Source of the DNA: an uncultured Flavobacteriaceae bacterium
GTDB taxonomy: Bacteria; Bacteroidota; Bacteroidia; Flavobacteriales; Flavobacteriaceae
Assembly: GCA_937944485.1 (NCBI GenBank)
Contig: CALDYU010000005.1
Coordinates: 62,001-126,000, forward strand
Direction of reading: 5' to 3'
DNA length: 64,000 bases
Under the pieces are notes generated by a model, which had not been told where the DNA came from, did no database searches, and saw only the letters and a program-made list of their open reading frames with translations. Shown in pieces: positions 35,552-43,996 of the stretch. Made by a program: the position numbers and the translations under genes. How positions within the stretch are numbered: position 1 is the stretch's first letter; each line of letters begins with the position of its first letter.

Positions 35552-36319
35552 TTAAAACCCAGTAACCAAAAGATTTCGAGCACCTCGAATACCGCACTTC
35601 TGATATTTATGATATGATTGAGCTGCTCTTTCTCGAATTTCTGCACCTGTTTCATTAAGAATCCACCCATCAATAGCCCATTTGAGCGTATATGCTTCGG
35701 GAGACATCAAACCTGTAGACCATACTAAAGGATGGGCTCCTGTTTTCTTAATATAAGGTTTGAAATAATCTTTGCTCACACATGCTAAAATAATTACATC
35801 ACGTCTTTTCGCATTCTGAGGTTTGAATTCTTCCTGCAAACTAAATTCCATAAGTCCGTCATGGCCTGTATAAGCAATAAGATCTGCACCACCACCAAAA
35901 CGAATCTCCTTTCCTTGGTAATTCAATAGTTCTTCTCCTGCTCCACTTGACGCTCGTAAAAAATCGATTGTGGTTTGTTTAATAAATTCGCCGTCGTAAG
36001 CATCTGCCAGTAAATATGTATTTGAAGTTTTATGTTTAAACAAGACGCGCTCTAGAATTTGAGAATTTCTAGTTTCAAGTGTTTTTAAATAGGTCCAATC
36101 TTTACTTTGTTTGAAGTATGTTTTCACTCCATACAGTGCTCCCCAATACAAATTACGCTTCGGATCTTGACCGTTGCCTAATGACTTTGGAACGGGAACA
36201 ATACCCTGATTCACATTGTCGCAAAGAGCAACGAAAACATGAATTGTTTTAGAAGATTCTATTTGTTGCGCCTTTAGCAGAGCACTGCATAGAAAAAAAT
36301 AAATAAGAAAGGTGCGCAT
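35552..36319 (-). CDS. secreted protein with clan CD (caspase/legumain)-like pattern
   Basis: A 255-residue exported protein (signal peptide to about 17, SALLKAQ) that I do not recognise as a named family. Two strand-then-residue patterns resemble clan CD cysteine peptidases: ADLIAYTGHDG (His153) and DVIILACVSKDYF (Cys180), preceded by the strand IHVFVALCDN and the helix WGALYGVKTYF. The spacing of His and Cys (27 residues) is short but possible. It stands with two small secreted or membrane genes on the minus strand. Confidence 0.75.
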   Translation of the reverse strand: MRTFLIYFFLCSALLKAQQIESSKTIHVFVALCDNVNQGIVPVPKSLGNGQDPKRNLYWGALYGVKTYFKQSKDWTYLKTLETRNSQILERVLFKHKTSNTYLLADAYDGEFIKQTTIDFLRASSGAGEELLNYQGKEIRFGGGADLIAYTGHDGLMEFSLQEEFKPQNAKRRDVIILACVSKDYFKPYIKKTGAHPLVWSTGLMSPEAYTLKWAIDGWILNETGAEIRERAAQSYHKYQKCGIRGARNLLVTGF

Positions 36320-36350
36320 ACTTAATAAACGTAAGTATATCTTGTTTCTT

Positions 36351-36542
36351 TTATTTCCGTATTACTTTGCCTGACCCTTGGCATACATCACACTTCGTTT
36401 TTTCACCCCTCGTAGCTCTCCAAAAGCCTTTGCCATTACACTTTTGACACCTTTTATATTCTGAAGAAGTACCCACCATCAATTTTAATAGATAGCCTAC
36501 AAGTGCTAGTACAAGCGCAATTACGAGTAATCTAAGAATCAT
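36351..36542 (-). CDS. small membrane protein with DnaJ-type zinc finger
   Basis: A 63-residue protein: an N-terminal transmembrane helix (about 3-22) and then two CxxCxGxG-like units (CQKCNGKGFW and CDVCQGSGKV), the repeat seen in DnaJ zinc-binding domains. No J domain is present. It may bind one zinc and act as a small chaperone-like or redox protein; function unknown. It lies between two minus-strand genes and may be co-transcribed with them. Confidence 0.7.
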   Translation of the reverse strand: MILRLLVIALVLALVGYLLKLMVGTSSEYKRCQKCNGKGFWRATRGEKTKCDVCQGSGKVIRK

Positions 36543-36557
36543 TCTTTATATATTCAT

Positions 36558-36806
36558 TTATAGTGCGATAATATCATCTGCAGCATTTAACCAAAACCCT
36601 TCTTTTAAGGTAATAACACCATATTTTTTATGGTAATAGGTGTTCCCTAATTTGAAGTTATATAGTTTACCTTCTTCAAATTCAGGCATACAGAATGAAG
36701 TGCCATCGGGGCCAAAATTTCGTACATACCCCTCTTCACAATCTCGATTACACGATAAAACCGAAACAAATAAAATCAGCATTGAAATTAATACTTTAGC
36801 TTTCAT
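36558..36806 (-). CDS. small lipoprotein of unknown function
   Basis: An 82-residue protein with a lipoprotein signal peptide (ISMLILFVSVLSC, lipid Cys at about 19) and a short mature part with three further cysteines (two near the lipobox, one in TSFCMPEF). No family recognised. It lies 15 bases upstream of the DnaJ-finger gene on the same strand. Confidence 0.7.
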   Translation of the reverse strand: MKAKVLISMLILFVSVLSCNRDCEEGYVRNFGPDGTSFCMPEFEEGKLYNFKLGNTYYHKKYGVITLKEGFWLNAADDIIAL

Positions 36807-36855
36807 TCAATTTTTCAATTACTCCAACAAATTATAAAGATTTATCTAATTAAAA

Positions 36856-36880
36856 AACCCCCTTCATAATGAAGAGGGTT
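36856..36880 (-). terminator. terminator of rplU-rpmA
   Basis: AACCC and CTTCAT pair with ATGAAG and GGGTT around one base with a single internal mismatch. On the minus strand GGGGGTTTTTTA follows as U-tract. Confidence 0.85.
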
Positions 36881-36903
36881 CTAATTTTATAAATTGGGTT
36901 TTC

Positions 36904-37164
36904 TTAAGCTTCGAAAGGCTCTATAGAAACATATGACTTACCCCCTGCTTTTTTAGTAAACTGAACGATACCGTCTACTCTAGCATGCAAGGTATGATCT
37001 TTACCCAAATATACATTCTCACCTGGATTGTGTTTGGTACCGCGTTGTCTAACGATGATGTTACCCGCGATAGCGGCCTGACCACCAAAAATCTTTACGC
37101 CTAAGCGTTTCGATTCTGATTCTCTACCGTTTTTCGAACTACCTACACCTTTTTTATGTGCCAT
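36904..37164 (-). CDS. rpmA: 50S ribosomal protein L27
   Basis: Large-subunit protein near the peptidyl-transferase centre, 86 residues. It begins [24 protein letters not shown], so the Gly-rich N-terminal arm is exposed without a cleaved extension. [26 protein letters not shown] is the family core. It follows rplU in the usual order, with an 8-bp palindromic hairpin in the gap and a strong terminator after it. Confidence 0.98.
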   Translation of the reverse strand: MAHKKGVGSSKNGRESESKRLGVKIFGGQAAIAGNIIVRQRGTKHNPGENVYLGKDHTLHARVDGIVQFTKKAGGKSYVSIEPFEA

Positions 37165-37178
37165 GATATTTTATTTTC

Positions 37179-37199
37179 ATCCTGAATTCGTTTCAGGAT
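37179..37199. repeat. palindromic repeat between rplU and rpmA
   Basis: ATCCTGAA-TTCGT-TTCAGGAT forms an 8-bp hairpin 15 bases before the rpmA ATG. The CCTGAA...TTCAGG core recurs at 8227 and 42463, so it is a dispersed palindrome, here inside an operon. Confidence 0.65.
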
Positions 37200-37214
37200 C
37201 TCGTTAATATTGTC

Positions 37215-37925
37215 TTATGCTTTACCGCCGTCTAATTCGTCTTGCCATTTCTTCAACTCATCCCATTTGCCTGCAGCAGCTAGTTTTGCTTGTGCTGGCC
37301 ATGTATCTGTAACGTGATTGCCACGCACATCTGCTATGATTTCAGAAATTTTTGCTGGTTTCGCTTTCGCTAAATCAGCAAACGTTGCAATACCAGCCTC
37401 AATTAAAGTTGAAGCAATTTTAGGCCCGATACCTTCTATTTTTTTCAAATCGTCAGGTTTACCTGTAGCCTTTACCTTTGGTGCTGCTACCTTTTTCGGC
37501 GCAGCAGCCTTTGGCGCTGCTTTTGCTTTAGGAGTTGTTTCAACCTTTGGTGCTGCTACTGCTTTTTTAGGTGCAGCTTTCTTCGGTGCTTCAGCTTTTG
37601 CCTTTTTAGCACCTTTGGCAACAATACTTTCAATTACAATTTCAGTCAATGACTGACGGTGACCGTTTTTCTTACGGTACCCTTTACGTCTTTTCTTGTG
37701 AAAGACAATAACTTTATCACCTCTAAGGTGCTTAATGACTTTAGCCTCAACAGCGGCTCCGTCTATAGCCGGGGCGCCAATAGTAACGTTCTTACCGTCA
37801 TCTAAAAGAAGTACATTGTTAAAAGTAACCTTTTTGCCTTCTTCCGTTTGCAAACGGTGAACATATACTTTTTGGTCTTTCGCAACTTTAAATTGCTGCC
37901 CTGCCATCTCTACAATTGCGTACAT
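37215..37925 (-). CDS. rplU: 50S ribosomal protein L21 with C-terminal HhH extension
   Basis: Binds 23S rRNA. The L21 domain occupies about 1-103 (MYAIVEMAGQQFKV, KRRKGYRKKNGHRQ). Standard L21 stops there. Here a Lys/Ala/Pro-rich linker (about 104-155) leads to an ~80-residue helix-hairpin-helix domain (DLKKIEGIGPKIASTLIEAGI, then DTWPAQAKLAAAGKWDELKKWQDEL). The total is 236 residues. Such an extension occurs in flavobacterial L21; its role, possibly nucleic-acid contact, is unknown. Confidence 0.96.
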   Translation of the reverse strand: MYAIVEMAGQQFKVAKDQKVYVHRLQTEEGKKVTFNNVLLLDDGKNVTIGAPAIDGAAVEAKVIKHLRGDKVIVFHKKRRKGYRKKNGHRQSLTEIVIESIVAKGAKKAKAEAPKKAAPKKAVAAPKVETTPKAKAAPKAAAPKKVAAPKVKATGKPDDLKKIEGIGPKIASTLIEAGIATFADLAKAKPAKISEIIADVRGNHVTDTWPAQAKLAAAGKWDELKKWQDELDGGKA

Positions 37926-38223
37926 AGCGTGTATATGAATTTAATTAACCCTTAAATTTATTTAAGCGGATGCAAATATACGTGTAAATAGGTAATCTAC
38001 AAGAGATTTGATAAGAATTTCAGCCTCCTATTTTTATTTAGGTCATCAATATGTTTTTTATACTGCAAATGCACTCCGCAACACCTTTGAATTCAAGTGT
38101 AATATAATGTTAAAATAATGTAGGGAAATGCTACAAACACACAAAAAAATATATATTAGCTGTAACACAATTATCTAAATTGATACCAATTACGAGTATC
38201 TACATTAATTAAACACTATTTAA
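37926..38223. other. 298-bp divergent intergenic region
   Basis: Between rplU and the first M16 peptidase gene. It is AT-rich; I see no gene. Promoters for both divergent units must lie here, but none matches the consensus well enough to place. Confidence 0.6.
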
Positions 38224-39546
38224 ATGAAACTAAAAGTACTATTATCCCTTTCGTTAGGTATGATTGGGTGGGTTATTACGGCCCAAGAGGTTGCTTACGA
38301 AGAGTATGACCTAGCCAATGGGCTGCATGTTATATTACATCAAGACAATTCTGCTCCACTAGTGACAACATCGGTCATGTACCATGTAGGCGGAAAAGAT
38401 CGTACAGAAGGACGCACTGGTTTTGCCCATTTTTTTGAGCACCTTTTGTTTGAAGGCACAAAAAATGTGAAGAAAGGTGATTGGTTTAAAATTGTGTCTT
38501 CTAATGGTGGCAGAAATAACGCCAATACTTCTCAAGATAGAACTTATTATTATGAAGTATTTCCATCGAACAACTTGCAATTGGGTTTATGGCTAGAATC
38601 TGAACGCATGCTGCATCCCATCATCAATCAAGATGGAATTGACACACAGCAAGAAGTGGTAAAAGAAGAGAAGAGATTGCGTTATGATAATAGTCCTTAC
38701 GGTCAATTTCTGTATGCTATAGGTAAAAATTTATTCAAGGTTCACCCATATAAAGACCCAAATATTGGGTACATGAAAGACCTTGACGCTGCAACTTTAG
38801 AAGATGTAACGGCCTATAATAAAAAATACTATGTGCCTAACAACGCAGTTTTAGTTGTTACTGGAGATTTTGATACGGCTAGCACGAAAAAAATGATTTC
38901 AGATTATTTCGCAGATATCCCTAAGGGAGCTCCTATTACTAGAAATTTCCCTAAAGAAGAGCCTATCACTGAGCAGATTAATGCTAAATTTCACGATCCA
39001 AATATTCAAATCCCAGCAACAATGGTTGCATATAGAACTCCCGGATTTAAAGAACGTGAAGCCTATGTTCTCGATATGCTGTCAACCTATCTTAGTGATG
39101 GTAGAAGTTCGAAATTGTACAAAAAAATGGTAGATGAGCAAAAACAAGCCTTGCAAGTTGGAGCATTTAATATTGGTCAAGAAGACTACAGTATGTATGT
39201 AGCTTTTGCGCTGCCTGTTGGTGAGACTAGCCTTGAAGTTCTAAATACCGAAATGGAAGAAGAATTCGCAAAAGTTCGAACAGAATTAATTTCTGAAAAC
39301 GACCATCAAAAACTACTTAACAAGTTCGAAAATCAATTTGTTAATTCGAATTCTAGCGTCGAAGGCATTGCAAACTCCTTAGCGCGCTACTATATGTTAT
39401 ATGGAGACACATCGCTGATAAACAAAGAAATTGAAATTTATCGTTCGATTACTCGTGAAGAAATTAAAGAAGTAGCGAACAAGTTTTTAAATCCGAACCA
39501 AAGATTGGTATTGGAATATTTACCTCAAGAAACCGCAGAAAACTAG
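38224..39546 (+). CDS. M16 family zinc peptidase, catalytic partner
   Basis: A 440-residue exported peptidase (signal peptide to about 20, WVITAQ). It carries the inverted zinc motif HFFEH (69-73) in GFAHFFEHLLFEGT and the downstream acidic residues VVKEEKRLRY, so it should be active. Two M16 half-domains fit the length. It precedes by 6 bases a second M16 gene that lacks the motif. The pair matches bacterial two-subunit M16 enzymes, probably periplasmic. Confidence 0.93.
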   Translation: MKLKVLLSLSLGMIGWVITAQEVAYEEYDLANGLHVILHQDNSAPLVTTSVMYHVGGKDRTEGRTGFAHFFEHLLFEGTKNVKKGDWFKIVSSNGGRNNANTSQDRTYYYEVFPSNNLQLGLWLESERMLHPIINQDGIDTQQEVVKEEKRLRYDNSPYGQFLYAIGKNLFKVHPYKDPNIGYMKDLDAATLEDVTAYNKKYYVPNNAVLVVTGDFDTASTKKMISDYFADIPKGAPITRNFPKEEPITEQINAKFHDPNIQIPATMVAYRTPGFKEREAYVLDMLSTYLSDGRSSKLYKKMVDEQKQALQVGAFNIGQEDYSMYVAFALPVGETSLEVLNTEMEEEFAKVRTELISENDHQKLLNKFENQFVNSNSSVEGIANSLARYYMLYGDTSLINKEIEIYRSITREEIKEVANKFLNPNQRLVLEYLPQETAEN

Positions 39547-39552
39547 AACATA

Positions 39553-41622
39553 ATGAAAAAGTTATATACCCTATTCTTAGTACTATTTACTTGTACTATT
39601 AGTGCACAAATAGATCGATCTGAAATGCCAAAACCTGGTCCTGCACCAGAAATCAATTTAGATGATCCGCAACGTTTTGAACTCAAAAATGGACTTAAAG
39701 TCTTAGTGGTTGAAAATCATAAATTACCACGAGTATCTATTCAATTACGTATAGACAACCCGCCAATTGCCGAGGGTGATAAATCTGGTGTCGCCTCTTT
39801 AACTGGTAGTTTAATTGGCAATGGTTCAACATCAATTTCTAAAGATGACTTTAATGAAGAAGTTGACTTTTTAGGAGCTCGTATGTTTTTTAGTTCGCAA
39901 AGTGCATTTGCCAGTTCGTTATCAAAGTACTTTCCGAGAATTCTTGAACTAATGGCTGATGCCAGTATCAATCCTAATTTTACGCAAGAGGAATTTGATA
40001 AGGAAAAAGACAAGTTAATAACAGGACTCAAAACAGAAGAAAAAGATGTGAAAGCTATTTCTGATCGTGTTCAAACTGCTTTAGCATATGGAACAGATCA
40101 CCCTTATGGCGAGTTTACTACTGAAGAAACAGTAAATAATGTTTCCCTTGGAGATGTGAAAAAATTCTACTCCAGTTATTTCGTTCCTGCCAATGCATAC
40201 CTGGTTATTATTGGTGATGTTGACTTTAGTGAGACTAAAAAGCTCGTGAAAGAATATTTCACCCCTTGGACGAAAGCGGCTCCACCTTCTTTACAGTTTT
40301 CAAACCCGACGGATGTTCAATACACGCAAATTAGTTTTGTGGATGTGCCTAATGCAGTACAATCAGAAATTTCGGTACAAAATTTGGTCAACTTAAAAAT
40401 GAAAGATGCTGATTATCTTTCTTCATTAATGGCCAATGAGATACTTGGTGGCGGTGGTGAAGGTCGTTTATTTTTAAACTTAAGAGAAGATAAAGGGTAT
40501 ACCTATGGTTCGTATTCGCGCTTGGGCAATGACAGACACGGTTCTTCTCGCTTTAGAGCAGTCGCAAGTGTTCGAAATGCCGTAACAGATAGTTCGGTGG
40601 TAGAATTACTAAAGGAAATTGATAAAATTCGTGCTACACCGGTAACCGCTGAAGAGCTTAAAAATACAAAAGCAAAATACGTAGGTAGGTTTGTAATGGC
40701 TCTTGAAAATCCTGAAACTATAGCACGCTATGCACTGAATATTGAAACAGAGGGTCTTGACAAAGACTTTTACAAAACATATTTAGAACGTATTAATGCC
40801 ATTAGTATCGATGATGTTCAAAAGGCAGCCCAAAAATATTTCAGTGCTGATAATGCCAGAATTGTTGTAACAGGAAAAGGAAGTGAAGTACTTGAAAATT
40901 TAGAGAAAGTTACCTTCAACGGCGAGAGCGTTCCGATTAAATACTTTGACAAATATGCTGCGGCTACAGAGAAGCCAAACTATGATGCCGCTGTACCCGA
41001 GGGAGTCTCTATCAATACCGTTTTAAATAATTACATCGCTGCCATTGGTGGTAAAGCAAAATTAGAAGAAGTAAACTCGTATGTACTTATTGCTGAAGCA
41101 GAAATGCAAGGCATGAAACTTAACCTTGAACAAAAGAAAACTTCTAAAAATCAATTCATGCAAGATGTAAAGGTCATGGGTAATTCTATGAGCAAGCAGG
41201 TACTAAACGATGGTTCGGGTTATGTTGTACAGCAAGGTCAACGCAAAGACATGGATGAAACCGAGCTGAAAAAAATTCGAGAAGAATCTGCTCCTTTTCC
41301 AGAGTTAAACTACGTTTTAAAAGGAGATGCGAGCTTAGAAGGCATAGAAGATGTAAATGGAAAAAAAGCTTACAAAGTGAAAGTTTCAGACGAAAAAACC
41401 TTGTTTTATGATGTTGAAAACGGATTAAAAGTGCAAGAGGTAAGTAAAGCTGAAATGATGGGTCAAGAAATTGTCAGCACTATTGTATATAGTGACTATA
41501 GAGAAGTTGAGGGCATTATGTTTCCATTTGCTATAGCTCAAACAGTAGGGCCACAAAGCTTTGAGTTTCTAGTAAGTGAAATAAAAATTAATGAAGGTGT
41601 TAGTGATGCCGATTTCGAATAA
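39553..41622 (+). CDS. M16 family protein, non-catalytic partner with C-terminal extension
   Basis: A 689-residue exported protein (signal peptide, CTISAQ). The M16 core (about 30-470) lacks HxxEH: the corresponding stretch reads GVASLTGSLIGNG. It keeps the partner Arg/Tyr region LGGGGEGRLFLNLREDKGYTYG that completes the active site of a catalytic subunit. About 200 C-terminal residues (LNNYIAAIGGKAKLEE onward) form an extra domain resembling outer-membrane lipoprotein-sorting folds. Co-transcribed with the catalytic gene 6 bases upstream. Confidence 0.92.
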   Translation: MKKLYTLFLVLFTCTISAQIDRSEMPKPGPAPEINLDDPQRFELKNGLKVLVVENHKLPRVSIQLRIDNPPIAEGDKSGVASLTGSLIGNGSTSISKDDFNEEVDFLGARMFFSSQSAFASSLSKYFPRILELMADASINPNFTQEEFDKEKDKLITGLKTEEKDVKAISDRVQTALAYGTDHPYGEFTTEETVNNVSLGDVKKFYSSYFVPANAYLVIIGDVDFSETKKLVKEYFTPWTKAAPPSLQFSNPTDVQYTQISFVDVPNAVQSEISVQNLVNLKMKDADYLSSLMANEILGGGGEGRLFLNLREDKGYTYGSYSRLGNDRHGSSRFRAVASVRNAVTDSSVVELLKEIDKIRATPVTAEELKNTKAKYVGRFVMALENPETIARYALNIETEGLDKDFYKTYLERINAISIDDVQKAAQKYFSADNARIVVTGKGSEVLENLEKVTFNGESVPIKYFDKYAAATEKPNYDAAVPEGVSINTVLNNYIAAIGGKAKLEEVNSYVLIAEAEMQGMKLNLEQKKTSKNQFMQDVKVMGNSMSKQVLNDGSGYVVQQGQRKDMDETELKKIREESAPFPELNYVLKGDASLEGIEDVNGKKAYKVKVSDEKTLFYDVENGLKVQEVSKAEMMGQEIVSTIVYSDYREVEGIMFPFAIAQTVGPQSFEFLVSEIKINEGVSDADFE

Positions 41623-41642
41623 AAATTAGTTCGCTTGACGCG

Positions 41643-41680
41643 AAAAAGCCCTGACTATTAAATATAGCCAGGGCTTTTTT
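41643..41680. terminator. bidirectional terminator between M16 and DUF2807 genes
   Basis: AAAAGCCCTG pairs with CAGGGCTTTT, with an inner CTAT/ATAG stem. T-runs on both sides allow both directions. Confidence 0.85.
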
Positions 41681-41697
41681 CATAAACACTACATATA

Positions 41698-42447
41698 CTA
41701 TCCTATTTTGCGAAGCTCTGCTTCGCCAATAACAATACCTTTATCTACTTCAGGATCTCCAGCATAATTGATTTCTGCTTCTCCATAGCAGGTAACTTTT
41801 AATCTGTCAGCAACCTTCACTCTAAAATTACTTTCACCATAGGCCGTAATTTTAGTCTCTGTATTATCCATTTCTAAGGTATTTACTTCACTTTCGCCAT
41901 AGGCTCGAAAAACTTGTCTTCCTACATCACCATCTTTAATTTCCAAATAGCTTTCACCATATATAGCCACAGTTAACTCCTCTGCTGTTAACGAATTGAA
42001 ATATACTTTAGACTCCCCATAAATAGTAAGTTTTAAATCTTTCTGCTCAATAGGGCTTTCACATTTCACTACTTCTTCACCACGTATTGATAAATTCTTA
42101 AGTTTTTTATAGGTAATAGTAGCAGTTGCCATAGTTCCGTTATAAATAGATCGTTTTCCCTTCCACTTATCAGTACTTACACGTTCTTGCTTGGTAACTG
42201 TCTTCGCATCATCTAAATATAATCGTAAGGTTTTGCCTTCTACCTTTATATTAATTTTATCATCAGATACTTTAGCATTTTCAATTTTAACAGACTCTTC
42301 ATTCCCTTCAACCAAAACAATTTCAATATGAGGGCTGACAATTACTTTTTCAAAGGGCTTTACCTGAGTTATCTCTTGAGCATTAACAAAAGGTGCGATT
42401 AACAAATAAAGACTAATTACTACTATTGATATACTTGCATTTTTCAT
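41698..42447 (-). CDS. DUF2807 (head GIN-type) beta-repeat protein
   Basis: A 249-residue exported protein (signal peptide ending FVNAQ). The body is a run of short beta-repeats, each with a YGES or YGEA turn (about every 20-24 residues: IYGESKVYF, IYGESYLEI, AYGESEVNT, AYGESNFRV, CYGEAEINY), the pattern of DUF2807 beta-helical putative adhesins. Surface or periplasmic location likely; partner unknown. Monocistronic, convergent with the M16 pair. Confidence 0.85.
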   Translation of the reverse strand: MKNASISIVVISLYLLIAPFVNAQEITQVKPFEKVIVSPHIEIVLVEGNEESVKIENAKVSDDKINIKVEGKTLRLYLDDAKTVTKQERVSTDKWKGKRSIYNGTMATATITYKKLKNLSIRGEEVVKCESPIEQKDLKLTIYGESKVYFNSLTAEELTVAIYGESYLEIKDGDVGRQVFRAYGESEVNTLEMDNTETKITAYGESNFRVKVADRLKVTCYGEAEINYAGDPEVDKGIVIGEAELRKIG

Positions 42448-42462
42448 AATTGTTCGTTTTTA

Positions 42463-42481
42463 CCCTGAACTCTATTCGGGG
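42463..42481. repeat. dispersed palindrome upstream of the DUF2807 gene
   Basis: CCCTGAA-CTCTA-TTCGGGG pairs with one G-T wobble and continues ACCC/GGGT. It belongs with the CCTGAA...TTCAGG palindromes at 8227 and 37179. Confidence 0.55.
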
Positions 42482-42542
42482 TTTGATTATTCATTCTAGT
42501 TATTACATACCAAAGAGCACCGGGAAACGAAATTGTTACAGT

Positions 42543-43424
42543 TTACGGACTATTTTTTCTCTTTTTAACCAACCATACACCAAAAAGAATAATGATCCCT
42601 CCGAGCAATTGATATACATTGATAGCTTCTCCATCCCATAATCCCCATAAAACGGCTACCAAAGGAATTAAATAAGTTACCGAAGCAGCAAAAACGGGGC
42701 TCGATATTTGAATAAGCCTATTAAATAAAATATTTGCTATCGCTGTGCCTACAATTGCCAGGACCAATACATACCACAATGCATTTGGTGATTGAATGTG
42801 TACTTGTACATTTTTCAGAAAACCTGAATATAAAACAAGAAAACTAGCTGGTACGAATGCGACTGCAAAGCTTGCCGTAGTAACTGCCAGTGGACTTAAA
42901 TGTGATAAGTGTTTTTTAATAATATTAATATTGAATGCATAACCCAAAGCTGAAAGGACAATAAAAATCGAGTATGTATAATTTTGATCTGGCGTAAATT
43001 CAATACCAGCAAGGATCAATGCAATGGTACCTGAAAGCCCAATAAAAACACCCAAAATTTGCCGTTTACTAATTAATGTACCGAAAAGTAAAATACCAAC
43101 TAAAGTAGTTAATAAGGGTACGATCGAGTTAAAAATAGACGTGATTCCACTATCGAGTTCTGTTTGAGCTAAAGCAAATAAGTATGGCGGAAAGAACGAA
43201 CTCGTGAGACCAGCTATAATCAACCATTTCCAATCCCTTGCTTTGATTTTAAAAAGGGTTTTAAATCCGATAATAAATAACGCTAAAGATGCGAACACAA
43301 TTCTCAGACCTCCTAATTGAAAAGCCGTAAGTCCTATGAGGGCTTTCTTAATTAATATAAAAGAAGAACCCCAAATCAATGAAATTAATATAAGATAAAG
43401 CCATTTTTTTTGATAGTCAGACAA
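42543..43424 (-). CDS. DMT family (EamA) transporter, TTG start
   Basis: A 293-residue, ten-helix inner-membrane transporter of the drug/metabolite superfamily: LISLIWGSSFILIKKALIGLTAFQLGGLRI at the N-terminus, and ITSIFNSIVPLLTTLVGILLFG in repeat one. It probably exports amino acids or other metabolites; substrate unknown. No ATG lies near the N-terminus: the only plausible start is the TTG at 43424. Confidence 0.88.
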   Translation of the reverse strand: MSDYQKKWLYLILISLIWGSSFILIKKALIGLTAFQLGGLRIVFASLALFIIGFKTLFKIKARDWKWLIIAGLTSSFFPPYLFALAQTELDSGITSIFNSIVPLLTTLVGILLFGTLISKRQILGVFIGLSGTIALILAGIEFTPDQNYTYSIFIVLSALGYAFNINIIKKHLSHLSPLAVTTASFAVAFVPASFLVLYSGFLKNVQVHIQSPNALWYVLVLAIVGTAIANILFNRLIQISSPVFAASVTYLIPLVAVLWGLWDGEAINVYQLLGGIIILFGVWLVKKRKNSP

Positions 43425-43483
43425 GGCACAAACATTTTAACAAAAGTGCTACTTTTTACAAGATAAATTATACTGTTATTGCG

Positions 43484-43491
43484 TAATTTTG
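43484..43491 (+). promoter_or_regulatory. candidate -7 box of the lipoprotein gene at 43545
   Basis: TAATTTTG matches TAnnTTTG, about 54 bases before the ATG. No good -33 TTG is placed. Confidence 0.35.
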
Positions 43492-43544
43492 AATTCAATT
43501 TATAGGAAGTTGAACGTATCATTAATTGTTTATTACAAGATAAA

Positions 43545-43970
43545 ATGAAAAAGTACATTCTAATTATTACGGTATTCGTGTTAGCTTTTGCAAGTGCGTG
43601 TAAAGCAGAAAAAAAGTCTGATGCTGAACAAACTCAAATGAAAAATGTAATGGCTATTCACGACGAAGTAATGCCTGAAATGGGAAAAATAGGAAGATTA
43701 GTTACTCAGTTAAGAGCAAAAATTGATGCGGATCAAGGCGGCATAGAAGAAAAAAAAGCCATGGAAGATTTACAAGAGGCCAGTAAAAGTATGATGAATT
43801 GGATGCAAGATTTCATGGATCACTTTGATCAAGAAGAAATTAGTAAAGGCAAGGTTCTTTCTAAAGAAAAGCAAGCGCTACTAGATGAGGATGAGCAAAA
43901 AATGATTGCTGTTAAAAATAAAATGGAAGCCAGTATTGCAAATGCTCAAAAACTACTTCAGGTCGATTAA
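43545..43970 (+). CDS. helical lipoprotein of unknown function
   Basis: A 141-residue predicted lipoprotein: signal peptide and lipobox AFASAC (Cys19), then a Met/Lys/Glu-rich, wholly helical body (MAIHDEVMPEMGKIGRL, MEDLQEASKSMMNWMQDFMDHF, a Lys-rich last helix). In flavobacteria such proteins are often labelled viral A-type inclusion-like, a name without function. It would be periplasm-facing on the inner leaflet of the outer membrane. Confidence 0.78.
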   Translation: MKKYILIITVFVLAFASACKAEKKSDAEQTQMKNVMAIHDEVMPEMGKIGRLVTQLRAKIDADQGGIEEKKAMEDLQEASKSMMNWMQDFMDHFDQEEISKGKVLSKEKQALLDEDEQKMIAVKNKMEASIANAQKLLQVD

Positions 43971-43996
43971 TTGCATCGCTATTTCAATTGAAAGAT

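Noticed and set aside
37318-37656. Forward frame of 112 residues opposite rplU
   Set aside because: It is Ala/Phe-rich because it is the antisense of the Lys/Ala/Pro-rich L21 linker.
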